From MKSF01 sp037190225 (GTDB lineage: Bacteria; Bacteroidota; Bacteroidia; Chitinophagales; Chitinophagaceae): 64,000 bases of DNA. Position numbers and translations under genes: made by a program. Where the stretch lies: positions 248,001-312,000 of the forward strand of contig JBBCJL010000006.1 in the NCBI GenBank assembly GCA_037190225.1, in the 5' to 3' direction. Positions within the stretch are counted from its first letter, which is position 1. Each line of letters begins with the position of its first letter. The notes below the pieces were generated by a model. It saw only the letters and a list, made by a program, of their open reading frames with translations, had not been told where the DNA came from and made no database searches. This document shows positions 15,327-23,962 of this stretch, piece after piece.

Positions 15327-18300
15327 TTACGGTGTTACGGCGCTTTTCTTCCTGCTACGATCCCTGCTTACCCACCAGTACAGCGATGGTATCAGCACCG
15401 GCGCAAAGATAAGAGTGCTTGCCAGGCCGCCGATGATCACTGTTGCCAGCGGCCGCTGTACATCCGACCCGATGCCGCTGGATCTGGCAGCCGGTATCAG
15501 TCCCAGGATAGCCAGCACCAGGATGGACAGCATGGCCCTTAGCTGCTCCCTGGAAGTATGCAGTATCAGCGCGGCGGTTACCGGGGTGCCGAACGTGGCC
15601 CTGTTGAGCGCTGATACCAGCAATACGCCTGCCATTACCGAGATGCCGAAAATGGATACAAATCCTACACCCGCGGATACATTGAAGTAATAGCCTCTCA
15701 GCAGCAGCGCAATGATGCCGCCTGCCAGCGCGAACAGCACACAGCTTGTGGTGACCAGGGTGTACCTGAAATTTTTAAAGAGCATGAACAGGAAAGTGAT
15801 GACCAGGGCCAGGGTGAGAGGGATGGTTATCGCCAGCTGCCGGCCCGCCCTTTCGAGATTCTCATACTGGCCTCCGTACACCAGCTCATAGCCCTTGGGT
15901 ATCATTACCCGCTGACGGATCTTATCCTGCAGCTCCTTTACAAAGCCTCCCTGGTCCCGCCCCCGGATATTGGTTCTCACCGTGACCATTCTTTTATTAT
16001 TGTAGCGGTAAATATTGGTCTGGCCTTCCACGAAGCTGATATCCGCCAGCTGCTCCATCGGGACCAGCGAGCCGTTGGCTGTAGGCACCAGCAACTTCCT
16101 GATCTCATCAGTATTGTTCCTGAACTGGGGAAGATAGCGGATCACCACATCATAACGTTTGGTGCCGTCATACAGCACGGATATATTCTTGCCCCCGATA
16201 GCGGCCTCTATCATGGTCTGGATATCTGAGACGTTAATGCCGTATCGTGCGGCCTGCGGACGGTTTATCCTGATGGCCAGCTGTTCCTGCGTCCCTTCCT
16301 GCTCTATATTGACACCTTCGCTTCCCTGCATACCGCTCATAATGGCAGCTATGCTGTCTGCTTTGGCGCGCATGAGCAGCAGGTCGTCACCCACTATGGA
16401 CACGGCCAGGTCTGCCGCGCTGCCGGTAACGATCTCCATGACCTGGTCTATGATAGGCTGGCCGGAAGTGAACTTCACGCCGGGCAGCGCCTGCTCCAGC
16501 TCGGACCGGATCCGGCTGAGCAATTCCTTCTTGCTGATGGTATCACACCACAGGTGATAATCTTTCAGTCCCACCAGGATCTCATTCCTGTTGGCGGGGA
16601 AAGGATCGGTTCCGTCATCGTTACGGCCGGTCTGTGTAATAACGAATGATATCTGCGGATAGCCGGCGATGATGCTTCTTATTTTGGGAGCATAGGAGGC
16701 ATTTTCCCGGATGGTTATCCCTGCCGGAAAATTACCGCGGAAAAAGATAGAGCCTTCATCCAGCTCCGGCAGGAACTCCGTGCCCAGCCTGGAGCCGAAG
16801 CCTATCAGCAGCAGCACCACGCCAAAGCCTGCCAGCACCGTCTTTTTGTAATGCTTCAGGAAGACAGCGAGGATCCTGGCATACTGGTGCTCCGCAAAGC
16901 TGAGTATCCTGTTCCTGTGCGCTTTCATCGGCTTGTCCGGGTTGGCAATGGCTTTGTTATATACGAACGATATCAGCACAGGAATGAAGGTAAGCGCGCC
17001 TATCATGGAGCCGATCACGGCAAAGGCCAGCGTCAGCGCCATAGGAGAAAATAGCTTGCCTTCCACACGGGTCATCAGGAGAATGGGCATATAGGCCAGG
17101 ATGATAATGGTCACGGAAAAGAAGATCTCACGGCCTACTTCCTGGGCGGATAACAGCGTGATATGTACAATGCCGTGCTGCTTTTCCTCCGGCGTTGCGG
17201 TCCGGTACTTCCTGATGAGGTGTTCCGCCATTACCACCGCACCGTCCACTATGATACCGAAATCTATGGCGCCCAATGACAGCAGGTTGGCGGGGATGCC
17301 CGTGAATCTCATGATGATGAAGGCGAATAGCAGGGAGAAGGGAATGGTGAGCGCTACCACCAGGGCGCTTCTTGCGCTTCCCAGGAAAAAAATCAGGATA
17401 ATGACCACGATGCTGATGCCTTCAAAAAGCGTTTTCCCTACGGTATGCAGAGAATGGTCTATCAGGAAGCTGCGGTCATACAATGTGCGGATGGTAACGC
17501 CTTCCGGGAGCTCATGGGCCTGCAGGTCGCTGAACCGCTGCTTCAGCTCTTTCAGCACCTCGCTCGGGTTTTCATAGCGCCGCAGCAGGATGATGCCTTC
17601 CACGCCATTATTGACATTTATCTTATCCGCTGCTACCGTATAACCCAATACGCCGCTGGGCGGCGGCGGAGCGATCTCTACGCTGGCCACATCCTTAATG
17701 AGGACAGGGGTGCCATTCGCTGATTTCAAAACGATATTTTCAATATCTTCTTCATTTTGGAGGGCGCCAAGGCCCCTTACCGCAAACCCCTGGCCGCCAC
17801 GCTCTATGAGGTTGCCGCCATTGTTCTGATTGTTGGCGTTTACTGCCTGCTCCACGTCTGCAATGGTCAGGTCATACCGGCGCAGCTGGTTCGGATCGGT
17901 AAGTATATGGAATTGCTTCAGCGGTCCCCCGAATGTTACGATATCCGCTATGCCATCGGTCTGCAGCAGGTAGGGCTTGATGACCCAGTCCTGGAGATCA
18001 CGGAGCTGGGTCGGGGTATAGCCGGGCGGCGCTTCCACCACATACCGGAATATTTCGCCTACAGCGGTCGATAAGGGCGCCAGCTCCGGGGCAACGCCTC
18101 CGGGAAGCGTGGCTGTCGCCAGGCGCTCCATGACCTGCTGACGGGCAAAATAATCATTGGTGCCGTCTTTAAAGGTGAGCTGTACCACCGCCAGGCCGAA
18201 GATGGTCCTGCTCCGGCGGTCCAGCACATGAGGGGTGTTCTGCAGGGCGCGTTCTATGGGTACGGTAACCTGCTGCTCTACCTCTTCGGCTGCCCTTCCC

Positions 18301-18461
18301 GGGTATTGCGCCACTACGATCACATTGGTGTCCGCTATGTCCGGGTAGGCTTCTATTTTCAGCTGGGTGAAGCAATAATAGCCTACAGCCATCAGGACGA
18401 TGCTGAGCCCTGTCACCAGCCACCGGTTCTTCAGGGAAAATATAAGAAGGTTCTTGATCAT
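15327..18461 (-). CDS. HME-RND heavy-metal efflux pump (CusA/CzcA family)
   Basis: 1044 residues, the normal length of RND pumps. It exports metal ions through the envelope using the proton gradient, as the inner-membrane part of a tripartite system. TM4 carries the HME-RND proton-relay signature D400-x5-D406-x6-E413 (AIDFGIIVDGAVVMAE). The N-terminus has KIEAYPDIADTNV, typical of the family. In the periplasmic cleft, where CusA copper pumps have methionine pairs, this protein reads GSIFFRGNFPAGIT, so the ion may not be Cu(I). It is the last gene of the operon tolC - adaptor - DUF190 - pump, followed by a strong terminator. Confidence 0.93.
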   Translation of the reverse strand: MIKNLLIFSLKNRWLVTGLSIVLMAVGYYCFTQLKIEAYPDIADTNVIVVAQYPGRAAEEVEQQVTVPIERALQNTPHVLDRRSRTIFGLAVVQLTFKDGTNDYFARQQVMERLATATLPGGVAPELAPLSTAVGEIFRYVVEAPPGYTPTQLRDLQDWVIKPYLLQTDGIADIVTFGGPLKQFHILTDPNQLRRYDLTIADVEQAVNANNQNNGGNLIERGGQGFAVRGLGALQNEEDIENIVLKSANGTPVLIKDVASVEIAPPPPSGVLGYTVAADKINVNNGVEGIILLRRYENPSEVLKELKQRFSDLQAHELPEGVTIRTLYDRSFLIDHSLHTVGKTLFEGISIVVIILIFFLGSARSALVVALTIPFSLLFAFIIMRFTGIPANLLSLGAIDFGIIVDGAVVMAEHLIRKYRTATPEEKQHGIVHITLLSAQEVGREIFFSVTIIILAYMPILLMTRVEGKLFSPMALTLAFAVIGSMIGALTFIPVLISFVYNKAIANPDKPMKAHRNRILSFAEHQYARILAVFLKHYKKTVLAGFGVVLLLIGFGSRLGTEFLPELDEGSIFFRGNFPAGITIRENASYAPKIRSIIAGYPQISFVITQTGRNDDGTDPFPANRNEILVGLKDYHLWCDTISKKELLSRIRSELEQALPGVKFTSGQPIIDQVMEIVTGSAADLAVSIVGDDLLLMRAKADSIAAIMSGMQGSEGVNIEQEGTQEQLAIRINRPQAARYGINVSDIQTMIEAAIGGKNISVLYDGTKRYDVVIRYLPQFRNNTDEIRKLLVPTANGSLVPMEQLADISFVEGQTNIYRYNNKRMVTVRTNIRGRDQGGFVKELQDKIRQRVMIPKGYELVYGGQYENLERAGRQLAITIPLTLALVITFLFMLFKNFRYTLVTTSCVLFALAGGIIALLLRGYYFNVSAGVGFVSIFGISVMAGVLLVSALNRATFGTPVTAALILHTSREQLRAMLSILVLAILGLIPAARSSGIGSDVQRPLATVIIGGLASTLIFAPVLIPSLYWWVSRDRSRKKSAVTP

Positions 18462-18465
18462 AACT

Positions 18466-18765
18466 TTACCATTGTTCTACGGAGTGGGTCACTATAAAGC
18501 CGCCCCTGTAATATTTCCTTAATTCGTGGAGCGCGTCCCTGACCTTCCGGTCTTCGTCGATGAAAGTGATCACCAGCGGCGTTTCGTCAAAGGAAAATTG
18601 TTGGGTAGGCTGCTTGAGCCTGAGGTGCTTTCCAAAGCCTGAATGGCCGGTGAAGGCGGTAGCGCCGGCTATGCCGTTGTCAATAAGCAGGTGCATAATG
18701 AACTGGTGCAGCGGGATATTGCCGTGCAGCTCATCCTTGTCAATAAATAATTGTGCCTGTAGCAT
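18466..18765 (-). CDS. DUF190 (PII-like) small protein
   Basis: 99 residues with a ferredoxin-like PII fold pattern: a first strand AQLFIDKDE, then HQFIMHLLIDNGIAGATAFTG and a final strand VTHSVEQW. The GIAGATAFTGHSGFG stretch is the DUF190 hallmark. PII-like proteins are cytosolic trimers that bind small ligands and regulate membrane transporters. It lies inside the RND operon, 11 bases after the adaptor stop and five bases before the pump start, so a role in pump control is a fair inference. Confidence 0.75.
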   Translation of the reverse strand: MLQAQLFIDKDELHGNIPLHQFIMHLLIDNGIAGATAFTGHSGFGKHLRLKQPTQQFSFDETPLVITFIDEDRKVRDALHELRKYYRGGFIVTHSVEQW

Positions 18766-18776
18766 ATGAACGGGTT

Positions 18777-19781
18777 TTAATAGCCGAATGATAAACCTTT
18801 TAACTGTATGACACCTTCTGAAGCGATGTCCTCATCACTGCCCAGGCCTCCGAGCAGCACTATGCGGTCGCCGATCTGCTGACCGGTCTGGATTTCCCTG
18901 CGTTCAAATGTGCCGGGTCCTTTTCTGACGAATACGTAGTTTTTGCCCTGTACGGTGACCAGCGCTTTTTTGCTGATGCTGGGCATATGGCCTCCGCTGA
19001 TACCGAATGCCACCTGGGCGAACATACCTGCCCTGAGCTTATTGGCCGCATTATTGACCAGCAACCTTACTTTCAGCATCCTGCTGACATTATCTACCAC
19101 ATCGGCTATCGCGTCAACGGTGCCGCTGAATTGCTCTCCGGGAAAGGCGGTAAAGATGACGCTGCAGGTCTGCCCCGTCCTGACAGCGCCGGCCTGGTTC
19201 TCCGGGATATCACATACCAGGTAGGCTGTACCGGCACCCGCTTTCCGGAGGGCTCCAGGGTTAAAGCCGGCGGCTTTCAGCTTTGTTTCATGCTCTATGA
19301 TGGAAGCCTTTTCATTGGCAAGGGCGCTCTGTTCCATGCTTAATGCTGTCTGGGCGTTCAGCAGGTCCTGACCGGTGGCCGCTCCATGAGCCTGGAGGTC
19401 TTTGATACGGTCCAGCTCTATCTGGCGCTGACGGATATTGATATGCTGTATCTGGCTGATATTGGTCTGGTGCTGTATGAGCTGGGTGTAATTGCCTGCG
19501 AGGTCGGGATTTTCGAATAGGACAATGGGCTGCGCCGCTCCTGAGCCTGAAGACAATACCGTAGCGGCTATCTTGCCGGGAGCGGAGAGCTGCGCATTGA
19601 TGCCGCTGGTCTCAGGGCGTTCCGTCCTGAACAGTGCGGCAATAGCGGTATCGGGAAACGTGATCTCACGGCCGTTACCGGAAACTACCGGCGCGTTATT
19701 CTCCGGTACCTGTGTAGGTGCCTTATCCCTGCAGGACACTAAAAAGCATACGGCTGATAAAAGATATAATACCTGTTTCAT
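18777..19781 (-). CDS. RND efflux periplasmic adaptor lipoprotein
   Basis: 334 residues. The start MKQVLYLLSAVCFLVSC is a lipoprotein signal with cysteine 17 as the lipidation site. The protein then has the membrane-fusion layout: beta-barrel/lipoyl halves flanking an alpha-hairpin (QTNISQIQHINIRQRQIELD, about residues 105-170). It links the inner-membrane pump to the TolC channel. It lacks the long N-terminal metal-binding extension of E. coli CusB. It starts two bases after the TolC-family stop, so the operon is tightly coupled. Confidence 0.9.
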   Translation of the reverse strand: MKQVLYLLSAVCFLVSCRDKAPTQVPENNAPVVSGNGREITFPDTAIAALFRTERPETSGINAQLSAPGKIAATVLSSGSGAAQPIVLFENPDLAGNYTQLIQHQTNISQIQHINIRQRQIELDRIKDLQAHGAATGQDLLNAQTALSMEQSALANEKASIIEHETKLKAAGFNPGALRKAGAGTAYLVCDIPENQAGAVRTGQTCSVIFTAFPGEQFSGTVDAIADVVDNVSRMLKVRLLVNNAANKLRAGMFAQVAFGISGGHMPSISKKALVTVQGKNYVFVRKGPGTFERREIQTGQQIGDRIVLLGGLGSDEDIASEGVIQLKGLSFGY

Positions 19782-19783
19782 GA

Positions 19784-21043
19784 TTATTGTGCTAGTTGAT
19801 GGATCAAGCCGGTGACATAAAAGAGCTGTATGCAGCTGTTCCTGTATTGCTGCAGGCTGTTATAATACTCTTGCTGCGTTTCCAGCCAGCTGCGCTGGGC
19901 TTCCAGGAAATCTATGATAGTAGTGCCGCCCCTGCTGTAATTATACTTTACATTGTCCAGGATGAGCTGTGCCTGTTGCAGCAGCGGCTGGAAATCGGCG
20001 ATATTCCGCTGCTGCAGCCTGTAATTCTCCAGGGTTACGGATATTTCCGTCACGATCCGTTGCTGAACGGCCGTTAACTGCTGCTCGGCCTGCTCCTGCA
20101 TCATATAGGACTTCCTGATCTCTCCCTGATTGCGGTTAAAGAAGGGCAGGTCTATGGTTGCATACAGGCCGAAATACCGGATGGTGTTCTGGGGATTCCA
20201 GATAAGACCTACTTCCGGTTGCGGGTAGGCGAGTGACTTCTGCAGGCGGATGTTGCTGGTGCTGGCGGCTATCAGTGACCGCGCCGCCAGCAGGTCGCTT
20301 CTGTGGGAAAGTGACAGGCTCAGCAGGCTGTCCGTATTTATATCCCGGGAGAATGTAAGCCCATCGGTGGTATCAACGGCCAGGTCTTCCGTGATGCCCA
20401 GCAAAAGCCGCAGCTCCTTATTGCGGTTCTGGGACTCCTGCAGTGCGGACCTGTACTGTATATCATACTGTTTAGCCATCAGCTCCGTCCTGAACAGGTC
20501 TGTCTGGGTAATGACCTGGTTCTTATAACGTATCTTATTGGTATAGACCATGCTGTCTATATTGGATTTTGCCAGCAGCATAATATCCAGCTGTTTCTGG
20601 GCGGTCCAGGCCTCCAGCCATTTGTCCGCTACTTCTGCCAGCAGGCTGCGCTGGGCTTCCCCGTAGCTGTTTGATGCCACATCCGCATTCTTGCGGGCTA
20701 CCTCCAGCTTATACCTGCGTTGTCCTGCTATCTGGAGAGGCTTGGTAAGCTGCCACCATACCTGGTGGTTCTGGGCATTCCACCATTCGGTATGGGGAGG
20801 GAAATGGGCCGGCTGCATCAGTTGCAGGGTCTGGTTGTTGAGCACAGGGTTGGGACGGAGACCGGCTGTCACGATATCCGACTGCGCCATTCCGATGTTC
20901 AGCGCTTCGGCCTTAAGGGCAGGATTGTTCTTTTGGGCGGTCTGCAATGCCCGCCTCAAGCTATATATTTCCTGAGCGCCGGCGCTCAGGATGGATCCTG
21001 CCGCCAGGAGCAGGGTAAGGATATATCTGTTCTGAAATCGCAT
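19784..21043 (-). CDS. TolC-family outer-membrane efflux channel
   Basis: About 419 residues from ATG at 21043, which begins a clear signal peptide (MRFQNRYILTLLLAAGSILS, cleavage near SAGAQE). The frame extends to 21076 but without a better start. Two repeats of long alpha-helical segments are seen (SLRRALQTAQKNNPALKAEA and RSDLLAARSLIAASTSNIRL), as in CusC/CzcC. It forms the outer-membrane exit duct. It is the first gene of the RND operon and lies 87 bases from the kinase gene stop at 21131. Confidence 0.92.
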   Translation of the reverse strand: MRFQNRYILTLLLAAGSILSAGAQEIYSLRRALQTAQKNNPALKAEALNIGMAQSDIVTAGLRPNPVLNNQTLQLMQPAHFPPHTEWWNAQNHQVWWQLTKPLQIAGQRRYKLEVARKNADVASNSYGEAQRSLLAEVADKWLEAWTAQKQLDIMLLAKSNIDSMVYTNKIRYKNQVITQTDLFRTELMAKQYDIQYRSALQESQNRNKELRLLLGITEDLAVDTTDGLTFSRDINTDSLLSLSLSHRSDLLAARSLIAASTSNIRLQKSLAYPQPEVGLIWNPQNTIRYFGLYATIDLPFFNRNQGEIRKSYMMQEQAEQQLTAVQQRIVTEISVTLENYRLQQRNIADFQPLLQQAQLILDNVKYNYSRGGTTIIDFLEAQRSWLETQQEYYNSLQQYRNSCIQLFYVTGLIHQLAQ

Positions 21044-21130
21044 CTTTGTCCTGGATAATGACGCTGTAAAGGTCATACGTCAGGACGGTAAGGCCGGTTA
21101 GAGAACGCACAGAAAAAAATTAGAATTTTA

Positions 21131-22507
21131 TTAGAGCGATGCTATATTGGGCAGCAAGACCGTAAATACGGTGCCCTCTGACGGAACGGAGCTGACAGAA
21201 AGGTCGCCCTGGTGCAGCAGGATGATCTTCCTGGTAAGGGACAGCCCGATGCCATTGCCATCCGCGAACTTTTTGTTCCCGCCACGGTAAAACGGCATGA
21301 AGATATGCTCAAGGTCGGCCGGGGGAATGCCGATACCCTTATCGGTAAACCTGATAATAAGCTGCCTGGAGCTGAAGGAGACGCTGGCTGAGCACCTGTG
21401 ATCGGGAGAAAATTTGCAGCCGTTCTCAAACAGGTTGCTGAACGCTACTTTCAGCAGGTATTCATTCCCGTTGACGGATATCATGACCTCGTCTTCAAAA
21501 TCCTGCTCAAAATGGATATCAATATCATACTCAGCGTTCGACTGCTGCACCTGTAACTTGGCATCCAGGAGCACCTCGTCTATCCGGACGGGCTTAAAGG
21601 CTATTTCCGACAGATCATAGCTGGCCTTCGCAAAATCCAGCAGGCTGCCGGACAGCCGCGCCAGCTTCCTGGCATCGTTCAGCGCATGCTGAATGGCCTG
21701 GCGGTATTCTGTAACGGTCCGGTCCTTATTAACGGACAGCTCCAGCTCTGTAATGATGGCGGCAAGCGGTGTTCGGATCTCGTGTGATATATTGGAAACG
21801 AAATGCTTCTGGGCGTCAAAAGAGCTTTCGAGCCGGTTCAGCATCTGGTTGAAGGTATTGGCCAGCTCTGACAGCTCGTCCCTGCTGTCGTTACCGGTAA
21901 GGCGCATGTCCAGGTTGGAAGCGGTGATATGATGAACTTTTTCAGTCATTTCCGCTACCGGGCCAAACGCTTTCTTGGAGAAAAAGCGACCTGCCACATA
22001 GATGATCAGTACCGCTATGATAAATAATATAACACTGTTTTTTAAGAGATTATCCAGCTTGCTTAAGCCATGCTGGTCATAGGCGGTCGCTATAAGAATA
22101 TAACGGACATTTTCAAATTCATAGCGAAGACCTGCTACCTGCCATCCATCCTGATAAAAGAGCTTTTCACCGTTCCGGTAGATCTCGCTGATCATAGCCG
22201 GGGTTTCTTTCACAATATCCAGGTTGACGTCATCATGGTACAGGAGGTTGAAAGCGCTGTCGTAAATAGCCACTTCCACTTCGTGAAGCGTAGCCCTGTT
22301 ATTGCGGTAAATATGGTGCATGGTCCTGGTATCCACCCTGGCATTGAAGAAGAGGTTGGCCTTTGTAATGGCTTCCTTTTTGAGCTTTTCGTAAAACTCC
22401 TTTTCCCTGCTCTCCTTGGAGGAATAGTAGATCACCGCTGCGAAGGCGAACAGTATGGTAGCGGTAATAATGGTAAACAATAAGGTCAGTCGGGTCCGTA
22501 TCTTCAT
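21131..22507 (-). CDS. Sensor histidine kinase of the metal-efflux island (CusS-like)
   Basis: 458 residues: TM1 (about 8-27), a periplasmic sensor of about 130 residues, TM2 (about 158-172), a HAMP linker (KKAFGPVAEMTEKVHHITAS), H242 in NISHEIRTPLAAI and an ATPase domain with NLFENGCKFSPD and GNGIGLSLTRKI. The histidine-rich spot TMHHIYRNNRATLHEVE in the sensor could bind metal, but this is inference. It overlaps its response regulator by four bases and immediately precedes the RND operon, the expected target. Confidence 0.91.
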   Translation of the reverse strand: MKIRTRLTLLFTIITATILFAFAAVIYYSSKESREKEFYEKLKKEAITKANLFFNARVDTRTMHHIYRNNRATLHEVEVAIYDSAFNLLYHDDVNLDIVKETPAMISEIYRNGEKLFYQDGWQVAGLRYEFENVRYILIATAYDQHGLSKLDNLLKNSVILFIIAVLIIYVAGRFFSKKAFGPVAEMTEKVHHITASNLDMRLTGNDSRDELSELANTFNQMLNRLESSFDAQKHFVSNISHEIRTPLAAIITELELSVNKDRTVTEYRQAIQHALNDARKLARLSGSLLDFAKASYDLSEIAFKPVRIDEVLLDAKLQVQQSNAEYDIDIHFEQDFEDEVMISVNGNEYLLKVAFSNLFENGCKFSPDHRCSASVSFSSRQLIIRFTDKGIGIPPADLEHIFMPFYRGGNKKFADGNGIGLSLTRKIILLHQGDLSVSSVPSEGTVFTVLLPNIASL

Positions 22508-23187
22508 GATTCAGCTTTCAGGATAAAGCCCATCCCCGGTTTGGTATGGATCAGCTTACAGTCAAAATTCTTTTCGATCTTCTTTCTGAGGTAGTTGATA
22601 TATACATCTATAAAATTGGTCCCGGTATCAAAATGCGTGTCCCATACCTTCTCTGCTATTTCCATTCGTGACAGCACTCTTTCCGGGTTTTGCATCAGGT
22701 AGGCCAGCAGGTTAAATTCCTTGGGGGTTAAGCTGATCTCGACACCACTTCTCTTTACGATCTTGGTATGGAGGTTCATTTCCAGATCGCCGTATTTTAG
22801 TACATGACCTGCAGGACCTGTATTCCCGGACCGGCGCTTCAGCAGGGCGCGTATCCTGACCAGCAGCTCCCGCATTTCAAAAGGTTTTACCAGGTAATCA
22901 TCCGCGCCCGCATCAAAGCCTTCCACCTTGTCATCGGTGGTGCCCAGCGCTGTCAGCATAATGACCGGTATATCCGGCCTGATCTGGCGGATGTGACGGC
23001 AGAACTCTATACCGTCCATCTTGGGAAGGATGATATCCGTAATGATAAGGTCGAAATCATTCCGGACGGCCAGTTTCTTGCCCATAAGGCCGTCATAGGC
23101 AAGGACAGGAACAAAACCCTGTTCCTCCAGGCCCCGCTGCAGTAATTCCGCAACCCTTATATCATCTTCAACTATCAGGATGTTCAT
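22504..23187 (-). CDS. OmpR-family response regulator (CusR-like)
   Basis: 227 residues from ATG at 23187; the upstream extension to 23232 is unlikely because MNILIVEDD is the canonical receiver start. Phospho-acceptor D51 lies in LIITDIILPKMDG, and the receiver also shows MLTALGTTDD and LVKPFEMRELL. The winged helix contains LTPKEFNLLAYLMQNPERVL. It is the first gene of the regulator-kinase pair. The partner AraC gene starts divergently 133 bases away, so the space holds promoters for both arms of the metal island. Confidence 0.92.
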   Translation of the reverse strand: MNILIVEDDIRVAELLQRGLEEQGFVPVLAYDGLMGKKLAVRNDFDLIITDIILPKMDGIEFCRHIRQIRPDIPVIMLTALGTTDDKVEGFDAGADDYLVKPFEMRELLVRIRALLKRRSGNTGPAGHVLKYGDLEMNLHTKIVKRSGVEISLTPKEFNLLAYLMQNPERVLSRMEIAEKVWDTHFDTGTNFIDVYINYLRKKIEKNFDCKLIHTKPGMGFILKAES

Positions 23188-23319
23188 AGGTGCAAAATTA
23201 CAAATTCCATTGCAACGGCGCCATATCTCCATGACGCAGCCGGAAAAGTTTGGGTTATGATAACAGCTGCCTGTAGGGCCCCGGCGAATATTTATGTACC
23301 TTTAGGCATAATTTGTGGT

Positions 23320-23883
23320 ATGAATAGCATTTTTGTCAAAAATATGGTGTGCAACCGCTGCGTAATGGTGGTGCAGGATGTTATGGATAGGCTGGGTATT
23401 GCCGTCAGGCATATTACGCTGGGCGAGATCGTGCCGGAAGCACCGTTGTCAGGAGCGCAGAAAAAGGAGCTGGAGGCTGCATTGATCCCTCTGGGCTTTG
23501 AGCTGATAGACGACAGGAAAAGCAGGCTTATAGAAAGGATCAAGAATATCATTATAGACCTGGTGCACCATAAGGACAGTGATACCCGGGTCAATTTATC
23601 CGGGCTGCTGAGCTCGGAGCTGCACCACGATTATAATTATTTATCCCACCTCTTCTCCGAGGTGGAAGGCATTACCATAGAAAAGTACTTCATTGCACAG
23701 AAGATCGAACGGGTGAAGGAGCTGCTCGTATATGATGAGCTGACCCTGAGCGAGATCGCCTTTATGCTGAACTATTCCAGCGTGGCTTACCTGAGCAACC
23801 AGTTTAAGAAAGTGACAGGACTTACCCCCAGCCATTTTAAGCAGATCAGGGCGGATAAGCGGAAGCCGCTGGACCAGGTGTAA
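23320..23883 (+). CDS. AraC-type regulator with N-terminal CxxC (HMA-like) domain
   Basis: 187 residues from ATG at 23320 (an upstream in-frame start at 23257 adds a poor extension). The first 75 residues, starting MNSIFVKNMVCNRCVMVVQD, resemble an HMA/CopZ fold with CNRC as a possible metal site. The C-terminal 100 residues are an AraC helix-turn-helix pair (LSEIAFMLNYSSVAYLSNQF, VTGLTPSHFKQIR). I recall this arrangement as common in Bacteroidota. It stands directly before the CopA-type ATPase gene, so it is a candidate direct copper sensor and activator. It has no cupin domain. Confidence 0.82.
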   Translation: MNSIFVKNMVCNRCVMVVQDVMDRLGIAVRHITLGEIVPEAPLSGAQKKELEAALIPLGFELIDDRKSRLIERIKNIIIDLVHHKDSDTRVNLSGLLSSELHHDYNYLSHLFSEVEGITIEKYFIAQKIERVKELLVYDELTLSEIAFMLNYSSVAYLSNQFKKVTGLTPSHFKQIRADKRKPLDQV

Positions 23884-23962
23884 ATATTACAAATCCATTA
23901 CAAAATACTGTAACAGCCCTTGCTGCGTTTATTCCGATCTTTGTATCAGAAAAAGATAGATT

